The notes below the pieces were generated by a model. It did no database searches, was not told where the DNA came from, and saw nothing but the letters and a program-made list of their open reading frames with translations. The position numbers and the translations under genes were made by a program. From Thiocystis violascens (GTDB lineage Bacteria > Pseudomonadota > Gammaproteobacteria > Chromatiales > Chromatiaceae): a DNA stretch of 64,000 bases. Location: NCBI GenBank assembly GCA_020721065.1, contig DYNM01000010.1:38740-102739 (forward strand), written 5' to 3'. Of this stretch, positions 26,252 to 34,152 are shown piece after piece. Position 1 is the stretch's first letter. Every line of letters starts with the position of its first letter.

Positions 26252-26521
26252 ATGGTTCGCCAAGAATGCCAGATTATCAATCGGTTAGGATTACACGGAC
26301 GCGCTTCCGCCAAGCTGGTGCAGTGCGCGGGGCGCTTTCAGAGTCACATTGAAGTCGAACGCCAAGATCAGCGGGTGAACGGGAAGAGCATCATGGGCGT
26401 GATGATGTTGGCAGCCAGTCAGGGCACTTGGATCACGGTGGAGGCGGTCGGCGCAGATGAGGTGGAGGCGGTGGCGGCGCTGGCGGCGTTGATTGCGGAA
26501 CGGTTTGGCGAGGCGAATTGA
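26252..26521 (+). CDS. ptsH: Phosphocarrier protein HPr
   Basis: This 89-residue HPr has His15 (in NRLGLHGRASAKL) for PEP-dependent phosphorylation by enzyme I, and Ser46 (in NGKSIMGVMML) for HprK. Both key residues sit at canonical positions when ATG 26252 is used; a GTG at 26246 directly follows the upstream stop codon. Enzyme I, which often follows HPr, is absent: the next gene is convergent and unrelated. Confidence 0.94.
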   Translation: MVRQECQIINRLGLHGRASAKLVQCAGRFQSHIEVERQDQRVNGKSIMGVMMLAASQGTWITVEAVGADEVEAVAALAALIAERFGEAN

Positions 26522-26543
26522 GGTGCCAAACGGAATGGCGGGC

Positions 26544-28265
26544 TTAAAACCGAAAATTGATCTGCACCCAAGCGCGGAATTGGTCATCTCCACCGTCGCT
26601 GTTATGACCTGCCGCATCTTGTCCGGGATTGTCGCCGAGCACTGACGCCACGAGCGCCTGCGCTTGAAACAGCGGTGCTGGCGTCCACAGCAGCCCAACT
26701 GCCACGCCTTGTAAATAATAGCTGTTGGGTTGACCGGCGACAGTTTGCCAATTCAACCAAGGATCAGCGTGTTGCTGAATCCAGCCGTAATCGTAAAACC
26801 CGCTCACCCGCCAACTCTCCCGCACTTGCCACCGCGCTTCCAGATTGAATAACCAACCGTGATCGCCGCTGGCCTCGCCGGTTGGATAGGCGCGAATGCC
26901 ATACACACCGCCGAGCGAGAACTTTTCCGAACTGTCCAAATTCGACGTTGCCCACTGCCCCGCCAGCGTCGGCACCAGCGTCACCCGCGTTGTCACCGGC
27001 TGCTCCCGCGACAGCGTTAAATGGAGCTTGCCGTAATTGCCATGCGTCTGCGCCGTGCGTTGATCGCCGTCAAATTGTTCTGGTCGCCGCGTCAAATCGA
27101 GATCGCCGAGATTGACGGTGAGATCAAAATTGTTCACCCCACCACCCAGCCAGTCATCGCGCCGCGTCGCCGCCAGACCGAGATAAGCAACCCGTACCTG
27201 TTTATCACCCAGCGTCACGCTGTCCATCCGATCCACAATCCGCTTGGCATCCAATCCCGCCGTCGCCGTGACTGACAACTTGGCGCTGCGCCGCAGCGGT
27301 TGCGTCAGCTCAATGCCCGCCGTGGTGGACGTGCCGTTGAGTTCAAGCGGACTGACATTTGGTTTGATCTCGTATTCCAACGCCGAGGCATTGATTGCCA
27401 CGCGCCGCCCGCTGACGCCCAACGGATAAGACGCACCCAGCCGCACATAACGGCTGCCTTCAGATTTCAACAAACTGAGCTGGAACTGCTCACCGCGCCC
27501 CAGCGGACTATCGAGTGAACCCGCCAGCGAGCCTTGCCACAGCCCGGTGGCTTCTGAACCGGCGTTATTGAGCGTCAAATTGCCCTGCGCCAGCGGCGCA
27601 TCCGTCAGCCGCACCACCGCGTCAGATTCACCGAGATTGGCACCGGGCTGGAGCACGCTGTCAGCGCGTCCGACGCCGGGCAATTCATTGAGCGCGGCGA
27701 TGGCTTGATCCAATTGTCCCGGACGCAGCGGCTGCCCCGGCACGGCGCGATGCGTGACCGTGCCGAGCACGATGGCATCGCGCAGCCGACTGGGAACGCT
27801 GGTATCGCGCTTGACCTGACCGAGTTTGGCTTCAACGACTTTGATGGTGACGATGCCATCGCGCACCGTTTGCGGCGGCAGATAGGCATACGCGAGATAA
27901 TCGCGTTGGCGGTAATACTCACTGATTTTGCGAGCGGCGGCCTGCAACTGCGCCAGCGTCAGCTCGCGCTGGATGTCGTCTTTCAGCACCGCCTGCAATT
28001 CAGCGGCGGGAAACCGCTCCGCTTCAAAACGAAAACCCTGCACCAGCACTGCTTCACCAGCTTTTTCTGGCAACGGCACTCCGGCGGGGTCGGGCTTGAC
28101 AGGCATCAACGGCGCGGGCGCGACCTGCGTTTTACCGGTCGAGCGTTCGATTTCACGCAACAACGCGCCGGTATCTGGTGCCCGCTGCGCCAGCACCGGC
28201 AGCGTCACGAGACTGGTCAACAGCCCGACAGTAGCGGTGACAACAAAATGCTGGCGCAGGATCAT
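26544..28265 (-). CDS. Two-partner secretion outer-membrane transporter (ShlB/FhaC family TpsB)
   Basis: This 573-residue protein has a signal peptide ending near VLA (residues 23-25), a short linker, POTRA-type domains (VLVQGFRFEAERFPAAEL and ARKISEYYRQRDYLAYAYLPPQTVRDG) and a 16-strand barrel ending WVQINFRF with the terminal phenylalanine. Family members export one large TpsA exoprotein (adhesin or haemolysin). No TpsA gene is adjacent in the window. It starts only 15 bases after pfp on the same strand, so co-transcription with a glycolytic gene is possible. Confidence 0.88.
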   Translation of the reverse strand: MILRQHFVVTATVGLLTSLVTLPVLAQRAPDTGALLREIERSTGKTQVAPAPLMPVKPDPAGVPLPEKAGEAVLVQGFRFEAERFPAAELQAVLKDDIQRELTLAQLQAAARKISEYYRQRDYLAYAYLPPQTVRDGIVTIKVVEAKLGQVKRDTSVPSRLRDAIVLGTVTHRAVPGQPLRPGQLDQAIAALNELPGVGRADSVLQPGANLGESDAVVRLTDAPLAQGNLTLNNAGSEATGLWQGSLAGSLDSPLGRGEQFQLSLLKSEGSRYVRLGASYPLGVSGRRVAINASALEYEIKPNVSPLELNGTSTTAGIELTQPLRRSAKLSVTATAGLDAKRIVDRMDSVTLGDKQVRVAYLGLAATRRDDWLGGGVNNFDLTVNLGDLDLTRRPEQFDGDQRTAQTHGNYGKLHLTLSREQPVTTRVTLVPTLAGQWATSNLDSSEKFSLGGVYGIRAYPTGEASGDHGWLFNLEARWQVRESWRVSGFYDYGWIQQHADPWLNWQTVAGQPNSYYLQGVAVGLLWTPAPLFQAQALVASVLGDNPGQDAAGHNSDGGDDQFRAWVQINFRF

Positions 28266-28280
28266 CGCAGCGACTCCGAA

Positions 28281-29534
28281 TTAAATTTCAAACGCCGCCA
28301 GTTTTTTCGCCACTGGCGCATTTTTCAACGTGACGTATTTCGGCAAACCCGCAGCAAACGGCGGGTAATCTTCGCCCTGAATCAATGGGATAAGATATTC
28401 CTTGCAGCTCGCCGTGATCCCAAATCCATCGGCAGTGATGAACTCACGCGGCATAAATTTCTCCACATTCGCCACATCCGCCAACGACGCCATGCCCACT
28501 TCCCACGCATACGGCGCGTGATTCAACCGCTTCACCGTTGGCATCACCGCGTTGTGACCGGCGAGCGCAAATTCCACGCCAGCGCGTCCCATCGCATACG
28601 CCTGTTCCACATCCGTTTTTGACGCCAGATGCCGCGCCGCCCGCTGGAGATAATCGGCGACCGCCCAGTGAAATTTGTAGCCCGTCGCCTCCTTCACCAT
28701 GTTGGCAACCACCGGCGCGGCACCGCCGAGCTGCGCATGACCAAACGCATCGCGGGTGCCCTGTTCAGCGAGAAAACGCCCGTCAGGATATTTCGCGCCT
28801 TCGGAAACAATGATGGTGCAAAAATCGTGCTGCGCCACTTTCGCTTTTGCAGCGGCGATGAATTGCTCCTGATTGAATTCAATTTCTGGGAATAAAATCA
28901 ACACGGGCAGATTGTGATCTTCAATTAAACCACCCGCTGCCGCAATCCAACCCGCATGACGTCCCATCACTTCTAAAACGAAAATTTTCGTCGAAGTCCG
29001 CGCCATTGAACGCACATCAAATGACGCTTCCAATGCTGAAGTTGCAATGTATTTCGCAACAGAACCAAAGCCGGGGCAATTATCGGTAATTGGCAAATCA
29101 TTATCGACAGTTTTGGGAACATGAATTGCCTGCACCGGATAACCCAATGCTTCCGACAATTGCGACACCTTATAGCAGGTATCCGCCGAATCACCGCCAC
29201 CGTTATAAAAGAAATAACCAATGTTGTGCGCTTTGAATACCTCAATTAAACGCTCGTATTCACGCCGGTTCGCTTCCAAACTCTTGAGTTTATAGCGGCA
29301 TGAACCGAATGCACCCGACGGCGTATAACGCAGCGCCGCAATATCCGCATCAGATTCTTGACTGGTATCAATTAAATCTTCAGTCAACGCGCCAATAATG
29401 CCATTGCGCCCGGCATATACGTTAGCGATTTGATCGGGATGACGCCGCGCAGCTTCAATTACTCCACAAGCAGAAGCGTTAATCACAGAAGTGACGCCAC
29501 CTGATTGAGCATAAAACGCATTTTTTACAGACAT
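28281..29534 (-). CDS. pfp: Pyrophosphate-dependent 6-phosphofructokinase
   Basis: This 417-residue enzyme reversibly converts fructose-6-phosphate and PPi to fructose-1,6-bisphosphate and phosphate. The PPi type is indicated by NGGGDSADT in place of the ATP-PFK GGDGS motif, and by PKTVDNDLPITDNCPGFGS. MGRHAGWIAAAGGL is the MGR sugar-phosphate motif. It works in both glycolytic and gluconeogenic directions. No ATP-PFK gene is in the window. The start ATG at 29534 gives the standard N-terminus (NAFYAQSGGVTSVINAS). Confidence 0.95.
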   Translation of the reverse strand: MSVKNAFYAQSGGVTSVINASACGVIEAARRHPDQIANVYAGRNGIIGALTEDLIDTSQESDADIAALRYTPSGAFGSCRYKLKSLEANRREYERLIEVFKAHNIGYFFYNGGGDSADTCYKVSQLSEALGYPVQAIHVPKTVDNDLPITDNCPGFGSVAKYIATSALEASFDVRSMARTSTKIFVLEVMGRHAGWIAAAGGLIEDHNLPVLILFPEIEFNQEQFIAAAKAKVAQHDFCTIIVSEGAKYPDGRFLAEQGTRDAFGHAQLGGAAPVVANMVKEATGYKFHWAVADYLQRAARHLASKTDVEQAYAMGRAGVEFALAGHNAVMPTVKRLNHAPYAWEVGMASLADVANVEKFMPREFITADGFGITASCKEYLIPLIQGEDYPPFAAGLPKYVTLKNAPVAKKLAAFEI

Positions 29535-29570
29535 AACACGCGATTTCCTGTGGTTGAAATAGGTGAGTTT

Positions 29571-29609
29571 CAGTTGTCGGTTTTCAGTTGTCAGTCAATT
29601 GCTGACAAC
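29571..29609. repeat. GTTGTCAGT-type dispersed repeat upstream of pfp
   Basis: CAGTTGTCGG (29571-29580), CAGTTGTCAG (29585-29594) and the inverted CTGACAAC (29602-29609) lie between pfp and the hypothetical gene at 29622. The same word recurs at the pilJ-chpA junction and inside chpA. Confidence 0.75.
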
Positions 29610-29621
29610 CAGTTGCTGCCA

Positions 29622-29966
29622 TTATGTATTGCGTTGATCGACGATAAAATTCGCTTGCGCTTGCAATAATGCTACCGCACATTCTGCAAGCTCAGTGTAT
29701 TGCCGCACTCCGGTACCCATTTGTTTATAGGGTTGATAAAAGAATTGGCAGCGATAGGAATCGGCACCAGTTTTGAAGATCACAAAATTGCAACCATCTT
29801 CAGCTTGCCAATAAAAGATCGGACAAGTTGTTAATGACCGCTCCGTTGGTGCTAAACGAATTTCGGCATCGGCTAATTCAACGTCTATTTCGCGTCCATA
29901 TCGCTCGCGCAAGGTCGTTTTCAAGAGCCAGTGTTCGGTTTCAGTGAAATCGGGAATGGCTTTCAC
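29622..29966 (-). CDS. Hypothetical protein
   Basis: This 114-residue protein has no signal peptide or membrane helix. It contains acidic and aromatic segments (ELADAEIRLAPTERSLTTCP, IFYWQAEDGCNFVIFKTG, RCQFFYQPYKQMGTGVRQY). Its start overlaps the pepP stop by 4 bases, so it is the last gene of a ygfB-pepP-unknown operon. I do not recognise the family; its conservation beside pepP would need to be checked. Confidence 0.7.
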   Translation of the reverse strand: MKAIPDFTETEHWLLKTTLRERYGREIDVELADAEIRLAPTERSLTTCPIFYWQAEDGCNFVIFKTGADSYRCQFFYQPYKQMGTGVRQYTELAECAVALLQAQANFIVDQRNT

Positions 29967-31291
29967 AGCGCAGTTCTCAAAGAGTGATTTGTCATCAAGG
30001 CTTCAATGGCATCGGGATGTTTGGGAACCGCCGCCGATAACACTTCATTGCCATGTTTCGTGATTAAAATATCGTCTTCAATCCGAATTCCAAGCTGGCG
30101 ATACGGTTCTGGCACGGCGTCGGTGTTGGGCAAATATAATCCCGGCTCAATTGTTAATACCATCCCCGGCGCTAATATCCGCCATTCGCCGTCTTGTTTA
30201 TACGCGCCAACATCGTGTACATCCATGCCCAGCCAATGTCCCGTGCGGTGCATATAGTAGGGTTTATAGGCTTCTTCTTTAATTAACGTATTCACTTTAC
30301 CGCTTAAAATGCCGAGTCGGATTAACCCTTTGGTTAATACGCGCACCGCTGCATCATGCGGTTCATTCCAACGCTTGCCCGGTTGCGCACAATCAATTGC
30401 TGCGAGTTGCGCCCGCAATACCAATAAATACAACTCACGCTGCGCGGGAGTAAAGCGTCCATTAACGGGAAAGGTGCGGGTAATGTCGGATGCGTAATCC
30501 TGTAATTCACAGCCAGCATCAATTAACACTAAATCGCCATCATGCAGCAGTGCTGAATTCGCAGTGTAATGCAAAATGCAGGCATTTTTACCGCCGCCAA
30601 CAATGGTTGGATACGCATTGAAGCGAGCGCCCGCATTGGCGCAAGTGTGATGAAATTCCGTTTCCAAGGCTAATTCGGTCATGCCCGGTTTACAGCAGCG
30701 CATGACGTGGCAATGCGCTTGTGCTGAAATCTGCGCAGCGCGGCGCATTAACGCAATTTCTGCTTTTGTTTTATACAACCGCTGTTCGTGTAGTATTGAG
30801 TCAAGATGAATAAAGGTGTTGGGAGCCACTGCGCCAGTGCGCACTTTGTCCCGCACTTGATTGATCCAAAAAAAGACGCGCTGATCAAATAAGGTGTCAT
30901 TGCCAATTGGAAAATATAACTGCATTTTTCCATCAATGAGCGTCGGCAAAATCGTGTCTATTTCATTGAGAGAGTAGGCTTGATCGGCACCAAAATGTGT
31001 CATTGCGCCTTCAATACCGCAGCGCGTACCATCCCATTGTTCTCGCTCAGGATCGCGGGGCTGACAAAATAAAACGAATTCACCCTCTTTGCGTTTTGGT
31101 ATTAATACCGCGAGCGCATCTGGCTCTTGAAATCCAGTGAGATAACTGAAATCGCTGTGTTGCCGAAACGGGTGCTGGACGTCGCGGTTGCGGGTGGTGG
31201 CGTGGGCGGCCGGCAGAATTGCCAAGCCGGTGGCTCCGATGTGGTGCAGCAAGGCGCGGCGTCGCCGTTGATAATCGGCAGCGGGAATCAT
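29963..31291 (-). CDS. pepP: Xaa-Pro aminopeptidase
   Basis: This 442-residue M24-family metallopeptidase removes N-terminal residues preceding proline. The dinuclear metal site is visible as IDAGCELQDYASDITRTFP, HRTGHWLGMDVHD, TIEPGLYLP and GIRIEDDILIT. The N-terminal domain begins MIPAADYQRRRRALLHH. It overlaps ygfB (upstream) and the small gene downstream by 4 bases each. The ygfB-pepP pairing is conserved in gammaproteobacteria. Confidence 0.95.
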   Translation of the reverse strand: MIPAADYQRRRRALLHHIGATGLAILPAAHATTRNRDVQHPFRQHSDFSYLTGFQEPDALAVLIPKRKEGEFVLFCQPRDPEREQWDGTRCGIEGAMTHFGADQAYSLNEIDTILPTLIDGKMQLYFPIGNDTLFDQRVFFWINQVRDKVRTGAVAPNTFIHLDSILHEQRLYKTKAEIALMRRAAQISAQAHCHVMRCCKPGMTELALETEFHHTCANAGARFNAYPTIVGGGKNACILHYTANSALLHDGDLVLIDAGCELQDYASDITRTFPVNGRFTPAQRELYLLVLRAQLAAIDCAQPGKRWNEPHDAAVRVLTKGLIRLGILSGKVNTLIKEEAYKPYYMHRTGHWLGMDVHDVGAYKQDGEWRILAPGMVLTIEPGLYLPNTDAVPEPYRQLGIRIEDDILITKHGNEVLSAAVPKHPDAIEALMTNHSLRTAL

Positions 31292-31839
31292 GGCTGCGCG
31301 TCGTCCAATACGGGGACGCAGTCGTCGTAAATCAACATCGCGGCGACGCGGATGAATTCGACGATTTCTGCCAGCGCCAGCTCGTTTTCCTCTTGATCTT
31401 CGAGCGCGTCGAGATCAAGTCGGGTCAACAGCGTGAAATCTTGAATGATTTCATCAATTTGCGGGGAATGATGCCGCGTGGTAACGCCGATTGCAAACAG
31501 AAAGCCACGCACCCAGTCATACACCGCAGTGGCGCGTTCCACCAGCGGGCGCTCGTCGGGCGGCAAGTGCAGTTCAAATTGCATTTCAGGATCGCGCAGA
31601 CCGTCTTGCAACTGCTGGAGCTGCGGATGTAACGCTGCCAGCAGCTCTGCTGGCAATGCTTCGCCGGTGTCGCTGTGTGGGAGCAGGTGCGCGAGCCACT
31701 GCGTTAGCGGTTCTGGAGTGCCGGTGCAGATAAATCCGCATAACATTCCCTGCGCTTCACTCGGCGTTGGGTCCAGCGGGCTGAGGGTGAGCACCTCAGA
31801 AAATACGTCGTGGTCGGTGTTCGTAACCGCCTCCGTCAT
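31288..31839 (-). CDS. ygfB: UPF0149 family protein (YgfB/YecA-like)
   Basis: This 183-residue protein of the UPF0149 family shows LDPTPSEAQGMLCGFIC near residue 20 and the C-terminal EIVEFIRVAAMLIYDD. In E. coli and Pseudomonas ygfB precedes pepP, as here. YgfB has been linked in Pseudomonas to regulation of a peptidoglycan amidase, but the molecular activity in general is unclear. It is divergent from the zapB-like gene. Confidence 0.88.
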   Translation of the reverse strand: MTEAVTNTDHDVFSEVLTLSPLDPTPSEAQGMLCGFICTGTPEPLTQWLAHLLPHSDTGEALPAELLAALHPQLQQLQDGLRDPEMQFELHLPPDERPLVERATAVYDWVRGFLFAIGVTTRHHSPQIDEIIQDFTLLTRLDLDALEDQEENELALAEIVEFIRVAAMLIYDDCVPVLDDAQP

Positions 31840-31956
31840 GCGCCATAAGGGCTTAAAATGGGCAATTTGCGGCAGATCATAACATGCGTCCGGGTGCGAT
31901 TGACCGCCTGCAATGCCGCTTCTATAGTGCGTAAAATCTTAACGGAGTCGCGGACT

Positions 31957-32166
31957 TTGGCTAACTTTGACCTCGACGAACTGGAGCAGCAGGTAAACGC
32001 TTTGATTGAATTAAATCAAAGGCTCCGGGACGAAAATAACACCTTGCGGACGCGACATGATGCGCTGGCAGCGGAGCGCGATGACTTGCTTGATAAAACG
32101 ACGCAGACGCGCAGCCGCATCGAAGCGATGCTGGTGCGATTGCGGACGCTGGAGACGCAGCTGTGA
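31957..32166 (+). CDS. ZapB-like coiled-coil division protein (TIGR02449-type)
   Basis: This 69-residue, almost entirely coiled-coil protein (DELEQQVNALIELNQRLRDEN and so on) lies immediately before zapA. The start is TTG 31957, preceded by GGAG at about 31944-31947; no ATG fits. Similar small coiled-coil proteins beside zapA and 6S RNA are found across gammaproteobacteria and are thought to act with ZapA at the Z-ring. Its stop codon overlaps the zapA start (GTGA). Confidence 0.78.
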   Translation: MANFDLDELEQQVNALIELNQRLRDENNTLRTRHDALAAERDDLLDKTTQTRSRIEAMLVRLRTLETQL

Positions 32167-32552
32167 ATGACGATCTGCTGCAAGTCAGCATTAAAATTCT
32201 GGAAAAAGAGTACCGCATCGCCTGCCAGCCGCAGCAACAGGATGATCTGCAAACTTCAGCGCGGTTGCTGGATCAGCGGATGCGGGAGATTCATAAACAC
32301 GGGCGGGTGATTGGCACGGATCGCATTGCGGTGATGGCGGCGCTCAACATCGCACACGAGCTGATTCAGTTGCAGCGGGCGCGTCCGACCTTGGATGACG
32401 CTTCGGCGCAACGTTTGGAACGGTTGCAATTGCAGGTGACAACAGCGTTAGCGAGTGCGGCAGCAGTGCCAGAACCGAGCTTAGAACCGCCGCCGGAACC
32501 TGAGGTGCCAACGGCGTTGGCGGTGCTGGACGCTGGTGATGAAAGGGTATAG
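32163..32552 (+). CDS. zapA: Cell division protein ZapA
   Basis: This 129-residue protein has the ZapA domain at the N-terminus (VSIKILEKEYRIACQPQQQDDLQ, then LLDQRMREI and RIAVMAALNIAHELI) and a coiled-coil that promotes FtsZ bundling. A Pro/Glu-rich tail of about 30 residues follows that is not part of the usual domain. It starts at a GTG overlapping the upstream stop codon. 6S RNA follows directly, as in E. coli. Confidence 0.9.
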   Translation: MNDDLLQVSIKILEKEYRIACQPQQQDDLQTSARLLDQRMREIHKHGRVIGTDRIAVMAALNIAHELIQLQRARPTLDDASAQRLERLQLQVTTALASAAAVPEPSLEPPPEPEVPTALAVLDAGDERV

Positions 32553-32567
32553 TCTTTTATTCCAAGA

Positions 32568-32752
32568 CGCCCCCTGTAGTATTCGATAGCAGCCTGGGTA
32601 TTTTCTTGAGCCTAATTGCTGCCCACGGGACACGATAAGAACGCCGTTGCGCATGTCCGCCACCGAGCGGAACGCCTGAAGCCGGATTGACTGTCCCCAC
32701 TTGAACCTTTTGGTTCAGGAACGAAGGTCTGCAACGACGCCAATGGGGGGTG
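32568..32752 (+). ncRNA. ssrS: 6S RNA
   Basis: A stretch of about 185 nt lies between zapA and ygfA, the conserved location of 6S RNA. Its ends pair (CCCCC at 32570-32574 with the G run at 32745-32750). The 3' half carries the typical CTTGAACC-TTTT-GGTTCAGG hairpin (32699-32719) and a closing-stem sequence GGTCTGCAACGACGCC. The central region would be the open bubble that mimics a melted promoter and captures sigma-70 RNA polymerase. Exact ends are estimated from the stem. Confidence 0.88.
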
Positions 32753-32792
32753 TCCCATCCATCACGCAACTCCACACGTTCTCCGTCATACC

Positions 32793-33413
32793 TTGCGCAC
32801 CCTGCGCCAACAGCTCACTCCCGCTCAACACCATCATCATTCCGCTCAGGTCATGCGGCGACTTATCCCGCAGTTGCGTCGCGTCCAACGCATCGCCTTG
32901 TATTGGCCGGCTGACGGCGAAGTCGATGTCCGTCCGCTGCTGCATCATGCGCAGCGTCATGGCAAAACCTGTTATCTCCCGCTTGTGCAACCGCAACACA
33001 CCACCTGGGGACGCGGCCAACTCTGGTTTGGGCGCTATCAGCCCGGCGACCGTTTACAACCCAATTGCTTCGGCATTCCCGAACCTGCCAATCGCACGTT
33101 GTGCCCGGTGTGGCAATTGGACGTCATCGTGTTGCCGCTGGTGGGATTTGATGCGAACTGTCAGCGCCTTGGCATGGGTGGTGGTTTTTATGATCGCAGT
33201 CTCGCGCCGTTGCGCCAACGCCACTGCGGACGCCACCCGCGTTTGCTGGGTATCGCGCATGAGTGCCAGCGTGTCGCGCATCTCACCGCCCGCGCTTGGG
33301 ATGTGCCATTGGATGCGGTCATCACCGAACGGCGGATTTATCATCGTCCATTCACTACTAATCGCCTCTGTTATGATAAACCGTCATTTCACACACCAAA
33401 CGAGGACGCTTGA
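32793..33413 (+). CDS. ygfA: 5-formyltetrahydrofolate cyclo-ligase
   Basis: This 206-residue enzyme converts 5-formyl-THF to 5,10-methenyl-THF using ATP. The family motif LPLVGFDANCQRLGMGGGFYDRSL is intact. It begins just after 6S RNA, the conserved ssrS-ygfA pair. The start is uncertain: TTG 32793 is used (LRTLRQQLTPAQHHHH aligns with the family N-terminus), but no good ATG or ribosome-binding site is visible. The stop codon is directly followed by rpiA. Confidence 0.88.
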   Translation: MRTLRQQLTPAQHHHHSAQVMRRLIPQLRRVQRIALYWPADGEVDVRPLLHHAQRHGKTCYLPLVQPQHTTWGRGQLWFGRYQPGDRLQPNCFGIPEPANRTLCPVWQLDVIVLPLVGFDANCQRLGMGGGFYDRSLAPLRQRHCGRHPRLLGIAHECQRVAHLTARAWDVPLDAVITERRIYHRPFTTNRLCYDKPSFHTPNEDA

Positions 33414-34073
33414 ATGAGTCAGGATGCAATGAAAAAACAAGCGGCAGCAGCGGCGCTGGCGTATGTTGAAGGCGGCATTATTGGCGTTGGTACCGGCTCA
33501 ACCGTCAATCATTTTATTGATGCGTTGGCGACGATTAAACACCGAATTGAAGGTGCAGTATCCAGTTCAGAAGCATCAACTGCGCGGTTAATTCAACACG
33601 GCATTCCGGTATTTGATTTGAATGCAGTTGGCGAGCTGTCGTTATATGTTGATGGCGCGGATGAAACCAACGCGCAATTCCACTTGATTAAAGGTGGTGG
33701 TGGTGCATTAACCCGCGAGAAAATTGTGGCGGCAGCGAGTCAACAATTTGTCTGTATTGGTGATGAAAGCAAATTGGTACCTGTGCTCGGCGCATTTCCA
33801 TTACCGGTCGAAGTTATTCCAATGGCGCGGAGTTATGTTGCACGCGAATTGGTCAAATTAGGTGGCACACCGATTTGGCGCGAAGGTTTCATTACCGACA
33901 ATGGCAACGTCATTCTTGATGTGCGGCATTTAGAAATCACTGATCCTATTGGCATGGAGCAACAGATCAATAATTTAGCTGGTGTTGTCACGGTTGGCAT
34001 TTTTGCGTTACGTCCGGCTGATGTATTAATTCTAGGCACTCCTGCTGGCGCAAAAACAGTGACCAAAGCCTAA
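33414..34073 (+). CDS. rpiA: Ribose-5-phosphate isomerase A
   Basis: This 219-residue enzyme interconverts ribose-5-phosphate and ribulose-5-phosphate. The family motifs [29 protein letters not shown] and [12 protein letters not shown] are present. Ribulose-5-phosphate is also the KdsD substrate. The ATG at 33414 directly follows the ygfA stop codon, and AACGAGGACG upstream is the ribosome-binding site. A shared terminator separates it from the convergent porin. Confidence 0.96.
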   Translation: MSQDAMKKQAAAAALAYVEGGIIGVGTGSTVNHFIDALATIKHRIEGAVSSSEASTARLIQHGIPVFDLNAVGELSLYVDGADETNAQFHLIKGGGGALTREKIVAAASQQFVCIGDESKLVPVLGAFPLPVEVIPMARSYVARELVKLGGTPIWREGFITDNGNVILDVRHLEITDPIGMEQQINNLAGVVTVGIFALRPADVLILGTPAGAKTVTKA

Positions 34074-34096
34074 TTGAATCGAAATCTCGGGACAAT

Positions 34097-34126
34097 AAAA
34101 AACGGAACCAATTGGTTCCGTTTTTT
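34097..34126. terminator. Bidirectional terminator between rpiA and the porin gene
   Basis: A perfect 30-base palindrome has an A6 left end, a CGGAACCA/TGGTTCCG stem and a T6 right end. It can terminate transcription from both convergent genes. Confidence 0.92.
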
Positions 34127-34152
34127 AATACCACAACAAATGCAGTTGTCGC

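Noticed and set aside
27705..28622. 305-residue forward frame
   Set aside because: It runs antisense across the ends of tpsB and pfp, both strong family matches, and its protein looks random (Arg/His/Gln-rich).
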